DNA of 64,000 nucleotides from Pseudomonadota bacterium (GTDB lineage Bacteria; Cyanobacteriota; Vampirovibrionia; Obscuribacterales; Obscuribacteraceae): contig JAJPGY010000033.1 of NCBI GenBank assembly GCA_021325555.1, forward strand, positions 62,001 through 126,000, written 5' to 3'. This document shows, piece by piece, positions 35,311-44,103 of the stretch. Position 1 is the stretch's first letter; every line of letters starts with the position of its first letter. A model generated the notes under the pieces. It saw only the letters and a program-made list of their open reading frames with translations. It was not told the origin of the DNA and did not search any database. The translations under genes and the position numbers were made by a program.

Positions 35311-35910
35311 ATGTATACCGCCACCTTCATTCGCCGGCACATCTTCCAGCTTCCGCCAGGGCGGATCTTCGCCACCAGGCACCTGCTGCCCTACGGCTCT
35401 CGCGCCGCTGTGGATCAAGCGCTGTCTCGCTTGGTCAAAGCCGGCGTGATCATCAGGCTGGCGCGCGGTATCTTTGTGCGTCAGGAGCCGGGCGCCGGGC
35501 TGCCGTCGGTGCCGGCGGTGGTGGCGGCCAAGGCCGAGGCCTTCGGCAAGCAGATCGCCACCGGCGGCGCGGAGCTGGCCAGGCAGTTCGGGCTCGCGGC
35601 CGGAACGCGGCCTGGCTTGACCTTCTGCGTCAACGGGAGCTCGAGCTCATTTGTTTGCGGCGAGGTCGTCGTCCGGCTTGAGAGGACCTGCCAGCGGCGG
35701 ATGAACCTCGGCGAGGGGCCGACCGGGCGGGCGCTGGCTGCGCTCTGGCACGTGGGACGGGAGGCTGCGGGACCAGCCGAGGTGGAGCTGCTGACTCGCT
35801 GCTGGGGGCGCCGGGAGCGGCAGGAGATGCGCCAGCAGAGAAGATGGCTGCCCGACTGGATAAGCTCCTGCTTTGCTTGCCGCAAGCCGCGACCGGCGGC
35901 CATCAAATAA
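35311..35910 (+). CDS. DUF6088/AbiEi-like antitoxin-type regulator, no toxin partner
   Basis: 199 residues starting with a winged-helix-like N-terminus (YTATFIRRHIFQLPPGRIFATR, then AAVDQALSRLVKAGVIIRLARGIFVR), the pattern of DUF6088 / type IV AbiEi antitoxin N-terminal domains. The start ATG 35311 has GGAGG 9 nt upstream. Such proteins usually repress a two-gene operon with an AbiEii-type toxin. Here the next gene is convergent pgeF, overlapping by 8 nt, so no toxin follows: either an orphan regulator or a relic. Confidence 0.7.
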   Translation: MYTATFIRRHIFQLPPGRIFATRHLLPYGSRAAVDQALSRLVKAGVIIRLARGIFVRQEPGAGLPSVPAVVAAKAEAFGKQIATGGAELARQFGLAAGTRPGLTFCVNGSSSSFVCGEVVVRLERTCQRRMNLGEGPTGRALAALWHVGREAAGPAEVELLTRCWGRRERQEMRQQRRWLPDWISSCFACRKPRPAAIK

Positions 35911-36742
35911 GGGGACGCAGGCAGGCGATGGCGCCCTGGCGGCCGGTTTTGCCGCCGCTGGCCCGGTGCGAGTAAAAGAGGTCGGTGCGGCAGGCCGTGC
36001 AGAAAGAGCAGACGTCGACGGCGCCCACCCCGGAGTCCAGCAACTGGAGGGCGTTCAAGGCTTTCAGGTCGGGGAACAGCCGGCCGTCCCCGCGTCGGAT
36101 CAGCCTCTCGGCCCCGCCGGCGCTGGCGGCCAGCTCCCGGGCCACATCTTCGCCGACCGGATAGCAGCAGTCCCCGATCGCCGGCCCGACGGCGGCCACC
36201 ATGTTCTCCGGCTCGGCATCGAGCGTCGCGCTTATGGCCCGCACGGCTCTGGCGACGATACCACCGGCGGTGCCTCTCCATCCTGCGTGGACGACGCAGA
36301 CGGCCGCTGTCTTTTGCTCGAAGATGATGACCGGCACGCAATCGGCATAGTGGAGCAGGATGGGCGTGTCCGTTAAGGACGAGGCGACGGCGTCGACATC
36401 GGGCAGGGACTCCGGCTCGCTGACCCAGGCGATCCGCGTCGAATGGACCTGTCCGGGCACGACCAGCCGGCTGAAGTCCAAGGAGAGCGCCCGGCACAAT
36501 CGGGAGCGGTTGGCGGTGGCGTCCCGACGTGACTGCTCGGACGGCCAGTGCCGGCCCAGATTGAACCACTGAAGCGGCTCCAAGCTTTGCCCGCCGAGCC
36601 TGGTGGTGAAAGCATGGGTCAGCCCCGGCATGCCGGCGAGCAAGGGCGAGAACAGCAGCGGCAACCCGCCCGCATCACGTAGCGGCCAGTCGTTCTTGAT
36701 CCGGGCTTTCTCTTCTAATAGATGGGAAGCGATCTTTTTCAT
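35903..36742 (-). CDS. pgeF: Laccase-domain purine nucleoside phosphorylase-like protein (YfiH family)
   Basis: YfiH/DUF152 (laccase-domain) protein of about 279 residues. The zinc-binding residues lie in ADCVPV and VVHAGWRGTAGG segments and a C-terminal DVCSFCTACRTDLFYSHR. Family members have purine nucleoside phosphorylase and adenosine deaminase activity and, in E. coli, a role in peptidoglycan precursor editing. ATG 36742 is chosen because GGAGGG lies 9 nt upstream; a GTG two codons earlier is an alternative. Confidence 0.9.
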   Translation of the reverse strand: MKKIASHLLEEKARIKNDWPLRDAGGLPLLFSPLLAGMPGLTHAFTTRLGGQSLEPLQWFNLGRHWPSEQSRRDATANRSRLCRALSLDFSRLVVPGQVHSTRIAWVSEPESLPDVDAVASSLTDTPILLHYADCVPVIIFEQKTAAVCVVHAGWRGTAGGIVARAVRAISATLDAEPENMVAAVGPAIGDCCYPVGEDVARELAASAGGAERLIRRGDGRLFPDLKALNALQLLDSGVGAVDVCSFCTACRTDLFYSHRASGGKTGRQGAIACLRPLI

Positions 36743-36955
36743 GGCCACGAGCCCTCCGCCATGGAGATCATCGCACAGTCCGCGGCGAAATGATTTCTGT
36801 TTATTGATTGCAATGGGAACATTGCCGAAACGCCGCAGTCTAAGTTGGCAGACAGACGGGTTCTCTGGCGGCCGGCTGCCACGATACCGGCTTGGCCCAC
36901 GGGAGCCCCGGTGCTTTCGCGTTGGCTCAATCCTGACTAGATCCCGGTGAATTAT

Positions 36956-38170
36956 ATGAATCCCTGCAATACTGCCGCATCAAGAACAAGCGTTCTCGCC
37001 CTGCTGCTCGCGATCAGCGGAACGATCGCCTTGACACCATTGCCGGTGCTGGCCGCCGACGGCGAGGTGAGGATTGCCGGGCAGAGCGTCTTTGCTGTAC
37101 CGGCCGGCTCAGGCGGCGCCGCGGCCGACCAGGCGGCGAGCACGATACAGCGCAATCTGGATAACGCGCTGGTCGCTGCCAGCGACCGATCGCCGTCTTC
37201 GGTGAACATCGTCTACGTGGGCGGTGTGCCGGTGATCACCCTCGGCGGTTACCAGGTGGCCACCGTCGACCCGGACAGCGCCACGGCAGCCGGGTCCAGC
37301 CCGGCAGTGCTCGCCCAGCGCTGGGCTGACTCGCTGAGACAGGCGTTGGGCGATCAACAGTCGGTGTCGAGTTACATCGCCCAGTTGACCGGGGAAGCCG
37401 GGAAAGCCGCCCCGGATCCCGGCGCCGGCCAGCTCGCTTCCGCCCCGCCCGGACGCGCTTATCCCGCCGATTATCCTATTTACAACCAGACTCCCTACCC
37501 GGGCGGCCCGGGGCCCTATCGAGGGCGGGTGGCTTACGCGCCGGCCGGCTTGACCCTGCAGGCTGTTCTGCGCACCTCGATCTCCACACAGGCAGCCCGT
37601 TCCGGGGATGTGGTGGAGGCGCAGCTCGATCAGAGCGTGCCGCTCGGGGATGGGTCAATCCCGTCCGGGTCCGTGCTGGAGGGGCTCATTACCGAGGCCA
37701 CGCCCGGGCGCTTCCTGGGGCGCTCCGGCAAGCTCGGCATCAAGTTCAATCGCCTGCGCATGCCTGACGGCACCGAGGTGCCCATCACTGCCCACGTTTC
37801 GGGCACGATCGGCAAGTACAAGCAGCTCGGCAGCGACCAGAGCGGCGTGGTGAAAGGAGAGGGATGGGGCACCAAGGTCGGGCAGCTCGCCTTGCGCGGC
37901 GGCATCGGCGCCGGACTCGGCGCGGGGGTGGGCACCGCCATTGGTGCCATAGCCGGAGCCGGCATGCCTTTTCACCTGGGCATGGGAAGGGCCATCGGTC
38001 GCGGCGCCTGGTCGGGAGCGGCCATCGGCGGCGGCCTTGGCGCAGCTGACAGCCTGCTTCTGCGAAAAGGAAAGGATGTCACCATCCCGTCCGGGCAGCT
38101 CCTGCAGGTGCAGCTGGACGGGCCAGCAACCTTTGGCGCCGGCGCCCCCCCTTACTCCGGCACCTTCTGA
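36956..38170 (+). CDS. Secreted protein with VirB10/TrbI-reminiscent core, paralogue A
   Basis: About 404 residues with a signal peptide (cleavage near LAADGE). The middle (about 190-275) reads RSGDVVEAQLDQSVPLGDG, IPSGSVLEGLITEA, LGIKFNRLRMPDGTEVPITA, a pattern like the IPAGS...RIxxPDG core of VirB10/TrbI proteins. Two glycine-rich helical stretches follow (GIGAGLGAGVGTAIGAIAGAG) and then VTIPSGQLLQVQLDGPATF. It shares this plan with the convergent gene next door. Its resemblance to secretion-system proteins is remote and unproven. The 213 bases before it hold no gene that I can see. Confidence 0.6.
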   Translation: MNPCNTAASRTSVLALLLAISGTIALTPLPVLAADGEVRIAGQSVFAVPAGSGGAAADQAASTIQRNLDNALVAASDRSPSSVNIVYVGGVPVITLGGYQVATVDPDSATAAGSSPAVLAQRWADSLRQALGDQQSVSSYIAQLTGEAGKAAPDPGAGQLASAPPGRAYPADYPIYNQTPYPGGPGPYRGRVAYAPAGLTLQAVLRTSISTQAARSGDVVEAQLDQSVPLGDGSIPSGSVLEGLITEATPGRFLGRSGKLGIKFNRLRMPDGTEVPITAHVSGTIGKYKQLGSDQSGVVKGEGWGTKVGQLALRGGIGAGLGAGVGTAIGAIAGAGMPFHLGMGRAIGRGAWSGAAIGGGLGAADSLLLRKGKDVTIPSGQLLQVQLDGPATFGAGAPPYSGTF

Positions 38171-38207
38171 GGGGCATCCACCCCACCCCTCTCTTTCCCG
38201 GCCCGCG

Positions 38208-39380
38208 CTACTTGCGCCGGGGTCTCTTTTTGTCGTTGAGGACCTGACCGCGCACCCTGGTGGTGGAGCCGGGCATGAGCTGCGCGTCCGTGGCCGGCTC
38301 GCCGGTGAACTCCTGCTCGAACTCGACAAGGAACTCGTCGCCCGGCTTGATCACCGCCTCCTGACCTTTGATGGTCGTGTCCTCAATCAGCCAGCTGCCC
38401 GGAAAACCGCTCAGGAAGCCCCAGGCGAAGCCCTTCAACCTGCGGTGGCGAACGTTCAGCCCTACCGGTTTCATGAAGGCGAACGACGGGCTGGCGGCGC
38501 CCAGCAGCCCCAGGGCCACCGGCATGGCGCCGAAGCTGAAGACCCCGGCCGGCGTGAGCGCCGCGTTCAGACCGACGCGAATCGCTTTGTACTTCAGCTG
38601 CTGCGACCAGGGCCCGGTCACCTGCCCTTTGTGGTTGACGCCCAGCTCCCGGCCTTCGCCCTTGTTCTTGACGATGCGGGCGCTGCGCGCCGGCTGGGCG
38701 ACCAGCGGCAGGTGCTCGCCGCCCGAGTTGACGATCTCGTCGAAGGCTATGCCGAGCGCCCCGGAGTTCCGGTACCAGCGCTCCGGGCTCACCAGGGAGT
38801 GCAGGGTGGTCCGCGCCCTCAGCACGTAGTTGATGTGGCCCCTGACCACAGACCCCCTGGCTGCGATCAGGCGGTCGCCTATCTTCAGATCGTATTTCAG
38901 CCTGGCCTGGATCGGGTCGTTCAGTTTCGCCGTCTTGCTGGTTATCTCCGAGGTCACCACCACCGGGAATTTGGCCCCGGCCCTCACCCTGGTCCCGGCC
39001 GCGTCGGTGGGCAGCTGGCGATACTCGATCGTTGCCCGCGTCTCCCTGAGCTCGTCGTTGTCGATGACCACCGGTCCGTGAAAAGCGCCCGGCGCCTGCC
39101 CGGCAAGCGCCAGCACCTGGCCGCCATCCGGCGGCGCCTGCCCGGCGCCGGCATCCGGGCAGCGGCTTTCCGGGGCGACCTCGACGGTCCAGTCTTTCAT
39201 GACCGCGTCCAGCGGCAGCTTGACCGGGGCCGGCAGGCGGCGATTGGTCAACATGGCCGGGACCGGGCAGTCCTGTGCCGGCGCCGGCGGCGCCACCAGT
39301 GCACAGCTGGACAGCACCGCCGATATCAGCGCCAGGAGACGCGGGCCGATCTTCTCGGGCGGTTGGGCGGAGCGCTTCAT
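38208..39380 (-). CDS. Secreted protein, paralogue B of the 36956 gene
   Basis: 390 residues with an N-terminal hydrophobic signal segment including a possible lipobox (LISAVLSSC). The body follows the same order as the convergent neighbour: IQARLKYDLKIGDRLIAARG, SVVRGHINYVL, ALGIAFDEIVNSGGEHLPLVA, a glycine-rich region, then AVIKPGDEFLVEFEQEFTG. It differs in having more Cys near the N-terminus and a basic C-terminus. Function unknown. It lies 1 base downstream of the CHAT gene on the same strand and is presumably cotranscribed with it. Confidence 0.6.
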   Translation of the reverse strand: MKRSAQPPEKIGPRLLALISAVLSSCALVAPPAPAQDCPVPAMLTNRRLPAPVKLPLDAVMKDWTVEVAPESRCPDAGAGQAPPDGGQVLALAGQAPGAFHGPVVIDNDELRETRATIEYRQLPTDAAGTRVRAGAKFPVVVTSEITSKTAKLNDPIQARLKYDLKIGDRLIAARGSVVRGHINYVLRARTTLHSLVSPERWYRNSGALGIAFDEIVNSGGEHLPLVAQPARSARIVKNKGEGRELGVNHKGQVTGPWSQQLKYKAIRVGLNAALTPAGVFSFGAMPVALGLLGAASPSFAFMKPVGLNVRHRRLKGFAWGFLSGFPGSWLIEDTTIKGQEAVIKPGDEFLVEFEQEFTGEPATDAQLMPGSTTRVRGQVLNDKKRPRRK

Positions 39381-39381
39381 C

Positions 39382-42321
39382 TCAGTAACCGGGGCCCAGG
39401 AGCTGGAAGGCCGCCCAGGCGCGGGGCGAGGGGTTTTTGGACAAGGCCAGGAGCTGGGCTTTTCGAAGCGATTGCGCCTGATTGAGACCTTTCTGGCTGC
39501 CCTTGTAGAAGTCCATGAGCTCGCTTGTCCGCTGCGGCTCGGGCTCCACCCACAGGCTAATCAAGACGTTGCGCACTCCGGCGTAGCCGAGCCCCCGGCT
39601 GAAGACTTTGACGGCCGTTCCCTTGGGATCCTTGGTGTTGACCGCCGTCGAACTCCACACCGCCAGGTCGGACGGCAGGTTGAGCCCGAACAGGTGGCCG
39701 GCCGTCACCTTGAACTTGGCGTCGTCCTTGCTCAAGAGGATCGGCAGCTCGAAGTGCATCGGGTTGCTGTCGGCAAGCGACAGCTTGCTGGAGAAGTGCA
39801 TGACCGAGCGCTCCCTGGCCTGCGCCTGCAGGTTCTCCACCTCGGCTTCCCTGCCGGCCAGCTTGGTGACCAGGTCAGGCTGGAAAAGGCTGGCGATCTG
39901 GCTGGCCTCGTCGGCGCTGCTCGCCCCGTTTGCCGGATCGGCCGATGCCAAGAGCAGGCTCACGTCCTGCTTGTAAGGGGGCGGGCTGTCCAGGAATACG
40001 CCCATCGAGGAGGCCAGGGTGAGCGTGTGCTTCTCGACCAGGAACTTGCCGCCCTGGTCTAGAAGCGCGGCAAAAGGCAGGTTGAAGAGCACGCCATCGG
40101 GCAGGATCACCACGGTCTGGTCGGGATTGGCGGGCAGGACCGCGCGCACCGTGTCCGGGAAGAGCTCGGCATAGAGCAGCTGCAGCGTGCGGCGCTCGTT
40201 GCCGGTCGCCTCGGCGCCCTCCTTGCTGGAGGCGGCGAGCAGGGCGGAGATCTGGTCCTTGAGCTGCTCCCGCCCTACCGGAAGCGTGCTGGCGAGAAGC
40301 TTTCCGGAATTGTCGATTGTGAAGACGACCGTCGATTTCCCCCCCACCAGGTAATCCACGGCCACCGCGTGGTTGTTGAGAACGCCCTTGATCATCTCGG
40401 AGGCGGGCACCGGAATCGGCGCGACGAGCCTGGCCAGGGCGCGGTTGCTGGCGGCCAGCTGCTTGAAGCGGGCCAGCCAGTTCTTCCAGTCCTTCACCAT
40501 CTTGTCCGGGGTGGAGGTGATCTCGGCGGCGTGCAGGTGGGCGCGCTCGCAGACAAGGTCGCGATAGATGTCCCGGTCGAACGGCTTCACCTCGCCGCCG
40601 CGCCGCAGCCACTCGTTGATGAACGACTCCTCCTTCAGCTGCTCGGCGGCCAGGAGCGCCTGCTCGTAGAAGCCTTCCGAGACCAGAAGAGACACCAGCT
40701 GCTGCCCGAGATCCTCGCGCGTGGAGGGAAAACCGAGCTGCTCGGGGGAGGCGAACCAGCCCGCTTGCGGCGAGCGGAAGAAGGAGAGCGCGCTGGTCAG
40801 AGATTCTCTGGCTAGATTGCTCTGCCCCTGAGCAATCTGCAGGGCGGCCAGGTTGGTGTAATCCCGCCAGAGCGCCGCGTCGTCGTTGATCTTCTCGCTT
40901 ATCGTTATCCCCTGCCTCAGGTATTGCTCGGCCGGTCCCGGGTCTTGCAGGCCCAGGCAGACCTCGCCCAACGAGGCGGCAATCCGGCCGTCCACCACCT
41001 CGTCCTTGGACTTCTTCAAGATGGGGATGATCTGCAAGAGGTGCCCCTTGGCCGATCGGAAGTCGCCGGAGCGGGCTTCGGTCGCCGCGATGTTCTGGAG
41101 GATGGTGATATTGAAACGATCCTGCTTGGGCTGCACCAGCGCCAGCTCCTCGAGCGCCTGGTTGAAGTAGGGCAGGGCCTTGGATTTGTTGCCTTCCAGC
41201 GACTCGATGCAGCCCAGGGTGTTGAGGATCTGCGTCTGCTCGATCGGCTGCCCTTTGGTTCTCACGGTCTTCAGCGCCAGCTCCAGCGAGCCGCGGGCCG
41301 GCTCCAGGTCGCCCGTGGCGGCCAGCGTGTGCCCGTATCCGGCGTAGAGCCTGGCTATTGCCAGGTCGTTGTCCGACTTCAGGTAGATAAGCTCCTCATA
41401 GCTGCGGCGGGCGTTGTCGTACTCGCCCAGGCTGTACTGCGCGACGGCCACCGACGCCAGGGCCGCCGGCACATACGACTTGTCCTTGGCCGACCGGGCC
41501 TCGTCAAGAGCTTTGTTCGCCTCCTCGAGCGCCGCCACCAGCCAGCCGACCTCCCTCATCATGCCGGAAAGCGTGATGCGGGTCTGAATCGCCGCCGGGT
41601 AGTTGCCGGCCTGGCTGTAGTAGGTGGCAGCCTGCTGGCTGAACTGCATGGCCTCCTTGATCTTGCCCATCTTGACCAGGATGTTGGCGGCCAGCGCCAG
41701 AACTTTGGCGGCCTCCGGCGCGTCGTTGGCGCCGAACTGCGTGAAGGATTTGAGCGCCAGATCAAGCTGATTGCCGGCCCATACCGGGTTGTCAATGGCG
41801 AAGTAGGCCTGTGCCAGGGCAACCCTGGCCTTGCCGAGCGCCCTCTTGTCGGCGGACTCGGAGAGAACCTCGATGGCGTTCTCGCCCAGCTCCTTGGCCT
41901 TGGTCGCCTGCCCGCGGGCCAGATAGAGCTCGCACATGTGCGAGAGCGCCCGCCCCTGACCGTCGCTGTACTTCATCTCCAGCGACAGGCCGTACGCCTC
42001 CTGAAATTTGATCAGCGCCTTGTCCAGCTCGTGCTTGTCCAGCAGCTTCTCCCCTTCGGACTCCAGCTGCAGCTCCCTGTCGATGGTTTCCGGCGTCTGG
42101 GGGATCACGGGCAGATTGGGAATAATCGGCGCCGCCTGCGACTGCTGCTGCGCCGCCGGCCCGGCTGCCGGCGCTGCCGGCGCCGCCGCCCGGGGGCGGG
42201 CAGGCGCCGCCGGGCCGGCCGCCAGTGTGCCACCACTGGTGGTTCCAATCATCAGTGCCGCGGACAAGCACACTGCGCCAATCCGCCTGAGCTCAAACCC
42301 GATCATACACTTCAAGGTCAA
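39382..42321 (-). CDS. Secreted TPR-CHAT protein with degenerate CHAT domain
   Basis: 979 residues: signal peptide, a Pro/Ala linker (about 30-70), TPR repeats (about 85-540) and a C-terminal CHAT domain (about 655-979). CHAT proteases (caspase-like) need a His in HFATHG-type and a Cys in LSAC-type motifs. Here the equivalents read HFSSKLSLADSNP and AVWSSTAVNT, so both catalytic residues appear replaced. Other fold segments are kept (GVRNVLISLWVEPEPQRTSELM, AWAAFQLLGP). It may be an inactive binding protein. It is followed 1 base later by paralogue B. Confidence 0.85.
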   Translation of the reverse strand: MTLKCMIGFELRRIGAVCLSAALMIGTTSGGTLAAGPAAPARPRAAAPAAPAAGPAAQQQSQAAPIIPNLPVIPQTPETIDRELQLESEGEKLLDKHELDKALIKFQEAYGLSLEMKYSDGQGRALSHMCELYLARGQATKAKELGENAIEVLSESADKRALGKARVALAQAYFAIDNPVWAGNQLDLALKSFTQFGANDAPEAAKVLALAANILVKMGKIKEAMQFSQQAATYYSQAGNYPAAIQTRITLSGMMREVGWLVAALEEANKALDEARSAKDKSYVPAALASVAVAQYSLGEYDNARRSYEELIYLKSDNDLAIARLYAGYGHTLAATGDLEPARGSLELALKTVRTKGQPIEQTQILNTLGCIESLEGNKSKALPYFNQALEELALVQPKQDRFNITILQNIAATEARSGDFRSAKGHLLQIIPILKKSKDEVVDGRIAASLGEVCLGLQDPGPAEQYLRQGITISEKINDDAALWRDYTNLAALQIAQGQSNLARESLTSALSFFRSPQAGWFASPEQLGFPSTREDLGQQLVSLLVSEGFYEQALLAAEQLKEESFINEWLRRGGEVKPFDRDIYRDLVCERAHLHAAEITSTPDKMVKDWKNWLARFKQLAASNRALARLVAPIPVPASEMIKGVLNNHAVAVDYLVGGKSTVVFTIDNSGKLLASTLPVGREQLKDQISALLAASSKEGAEATGNERRTLQLLYAELFPDTVRAVLPANPDQTVVILPDGVLFNLPFAALLDQGGKFLVEKHTLTLASSMGVFLDSPPPYKQDVSLLLASADPANGASSADEASQIASLFQPDLVTKLAGREAEVENLQAQARERSVMHFSSKLSLADSNPMHFELPILLSKDDAKFKVTAGHLFGLNLPSDLAVWSSTAVNTKDPKGTAVKVFSRGLGYAGVRNVLISLWVEPEPQRTSELMDFYKGSQKGLNQAQSLRKAQLLALSKNPSPRAWAAFQLLGPGY

Positions 42322-42410
42322 TCACTTCCGTGAAAATCGATGTCTAAGCCACCAATTTTCCTCGCTCTCAAGCCCCAGTTCAACCAATATGGGCAAATTA
42401 TAAGGTTGTG

Positions 42411-42416
42411 TATAAT
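42411..42416 (+). promoter_or_regulatory. -10 box only 8 nt before glpD: possible leaderless promoter
   Basis: A perfect TATAAT ends 8 bases before the glpD ATG. If used, transcription would start at or near the ATG, giving a leaderless mRNA; no ribosome site is visible upstream. A good -35 is not present at 17-18 bp. Confidence 0.4.
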
Positions 42417-42424
42417 TCAAGTCG

Positions 42425-44086
42425 ATGAAAACGCGAAGTCAGGCTATCGAGTTGGCTGCGGGCAAGCAGTTCGATGTCGCGGTGATCGGGGGCGGCATCG
42501 CCGGAGCCGGGGTGGCTGCCGACGCGGCCTCGCGCGGGCTGTCGGTGCTGCTGGTGGAGAAGGATGATTTCGCCTCCGGCACCTCCAGCCGCACGACCAA
42601 GCTCATTCACGGCGGGCTCCGCTACCTGGAGCAGTTTCACCTCAAGCTGACCAGGGAGCTCTGCCACGAGCGGGCGCTGCTGGAGCAGCTGGCGCCGCAC
42701 CTTGTTCGGGACTTCAGCTTCATCATGCCGCTTATCAAAGGCAGCCCGTTCTTCTCCTTGAAGGCCGGCCTCGGGCTAACGCTCTACGACCTGCTTTCCT
42801 GGTCGATCGCCGGCAGCAGGCATCATCGCCGGCTGTCGCAGAAGGAGGTGCTGGAGTCGGCGCCCGCGCTCAACCCGCGCGTCTTTTCGGGCGGGCTGCG
42901 CTTCCACGACTGCATCACCGATGATTCGCGCATGGTGCTCGAGGTGATCAAATCGGCGGCCGGCGAGGGGGCGATCGCCGTCAATTATCTGGAGGTGAGG
43001 GGCTTCGAGCGCGACGAGCGCGGCGCCGTATCGGCGCTGCGCTGCCACGATCGCTTGAGCGGAGACGAGCTTGCCTTTCGCTGCCGCACCTGCGTGAACG
43101 CCACCGGGGTCTGGTCCGATCAGGTCTACCAGTTCGTGGCGCCAAACTGGCGGGGGCACGTGCAACCCTCCAAGGGAATCCATATTATGGTGCCGCCCTC
43201 GGCTTTCGAGACCAACACCGCGCTTTTCCTGCCCACGAAGGACAAGCGCTACGTCTTCGTCGTGCCCTGGCAGCGCGCGCTCATGATCGGCACCACCGAC
43301 AGCGCCTACTCGGGGGATCTCGACCATCCGCTGCCCGTGCTCGACGAGATCGACTATCTGCTTTCCGTGGTCAACAGCTACACCGAGACCCACAAACTGA
43401 ATCGCAGCGACATAATTGGCTCTTTTGCCGGGCTGCGACCGCTCGTGCAGGGGGACGCCGCCGCCACGGACACATCCAGCCTCTCGCGCGAGCACGTGAT
43501 CTTCGAGGGGCCGGCCGGCATAATCGGCCTTGCCGGCGGCAAGCTGACCAATTACCGGATCATGGGCCGGCACGTGGTGGACCGGGTGCTGGAGAAGCTG
43601 CCCGGGCTGCGCGCCAAGCCGAGCCGCACGCACCGCACCATGCTCGGCGGCTTCAAGGACAAGACGGACTTTCTGACCGTGACGGCGGCCATATCGGCCA
43701 AGGCGCGGCGCCTGTCCATCGAGCCGGCCACGCTCGATCATTTGATCGCCAGCTACGGCGCCGACGCGCAGATCGTCGTCGATGTCGTCGAAGCCGATCC
43801 GACGCTCAACCAGCGCATCTGCCCCGACTTCCCGCCGATTCTTGCCGAGGTGCCTTTCTGTGTCCGCCACGAGATGGCGGTGTCGCTCGAGGATCTGCTC
43901 ATGCGCCGCCTGCGCCTGGGCATCCTGCACCAGGGGCAGTGCCTGGAGGCGGCACCGAGGGTCGCCGAGCTGATGGAGATCCTTCTCAAGTGGGATCGAC
44001 GGAGGGTCGGCCACGAGCTGGCTGCCCTCGAGCACAGCCTGCGCGAGCACATGGATCTGCTGCGCACTACGGTAGCCGGGCCCTGA
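42425..44086 (+). CDS. glpD: FAD-dependent glycerol-3-phosphate dehydrogenase
   Basis: 553-residue aerobic-type glycerol-3-phosphate dehydrogenase. The FAD loop is GGGIAGAGVAADAASRG, followed by the family's DDFASGTSSRTTKLIHGGLRY, KGIHIMVP and GTTDSAYSGDLDHP segments, and the DAO C-terminal domain ends with RRLRLG. It oxidises glycerol 3-phosphate to dihydroxyacetone phosphate and passes electrons to quinone at the membrane. The ATG 42425 is the first in frame. It is convergent with the sugar-epimerase gene (17-base gap). Confidence 0.95.
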   Translation: MKTRSQAIELAAGKQFDVAVIGGGIAGAGVAADAASRGLSVLLVEKDDFASGTSSRTTKLIHGGLRYLEQFHLKLTRELCHERALLEQLAPHLVRDFSFIMPLIKGSPFFSLKAGLGLTLYDLLSWSIAGSRHHRRLSQKEVLESAPALNPRVFSGGLRFHDCITDDSRMVLEVIKSAAGEGAIAVNYLEVRGFERDERGAVSALRCHDRLSGDELAFRCRTCVNATGVWSDQVYQFVAPNWRGHVQPSKGIHIMVPPSAFETNTALFLPTKDKRYVFVVPWQRALMIGTTDSAYSGDLDHPLPVLDEIDYLLSVVNSYTETHKLNRSDIIGSFAGLRPLVQGDAAATDTSSLSREHVIFEGPAGIIGLAGGKLTNYRIMGRHVVDRVLEKLPGLRAKPSRTHRTMLGGFKDKTDFLTVTAAISAKARRLSIEPATLDHLIASYGADAQIVVDVVEADPTLNQRICPDFPPILAEVPFCVRHEMAVSLEDLLMRRLRLGILHQGQCLEAAPRVAELMEILLKWDRRRVGHELAALEHSLREHMDLLRTTVAGP

Positions 44087-44103
44087 GCGCTAGCGAGCTG
44101 TCT

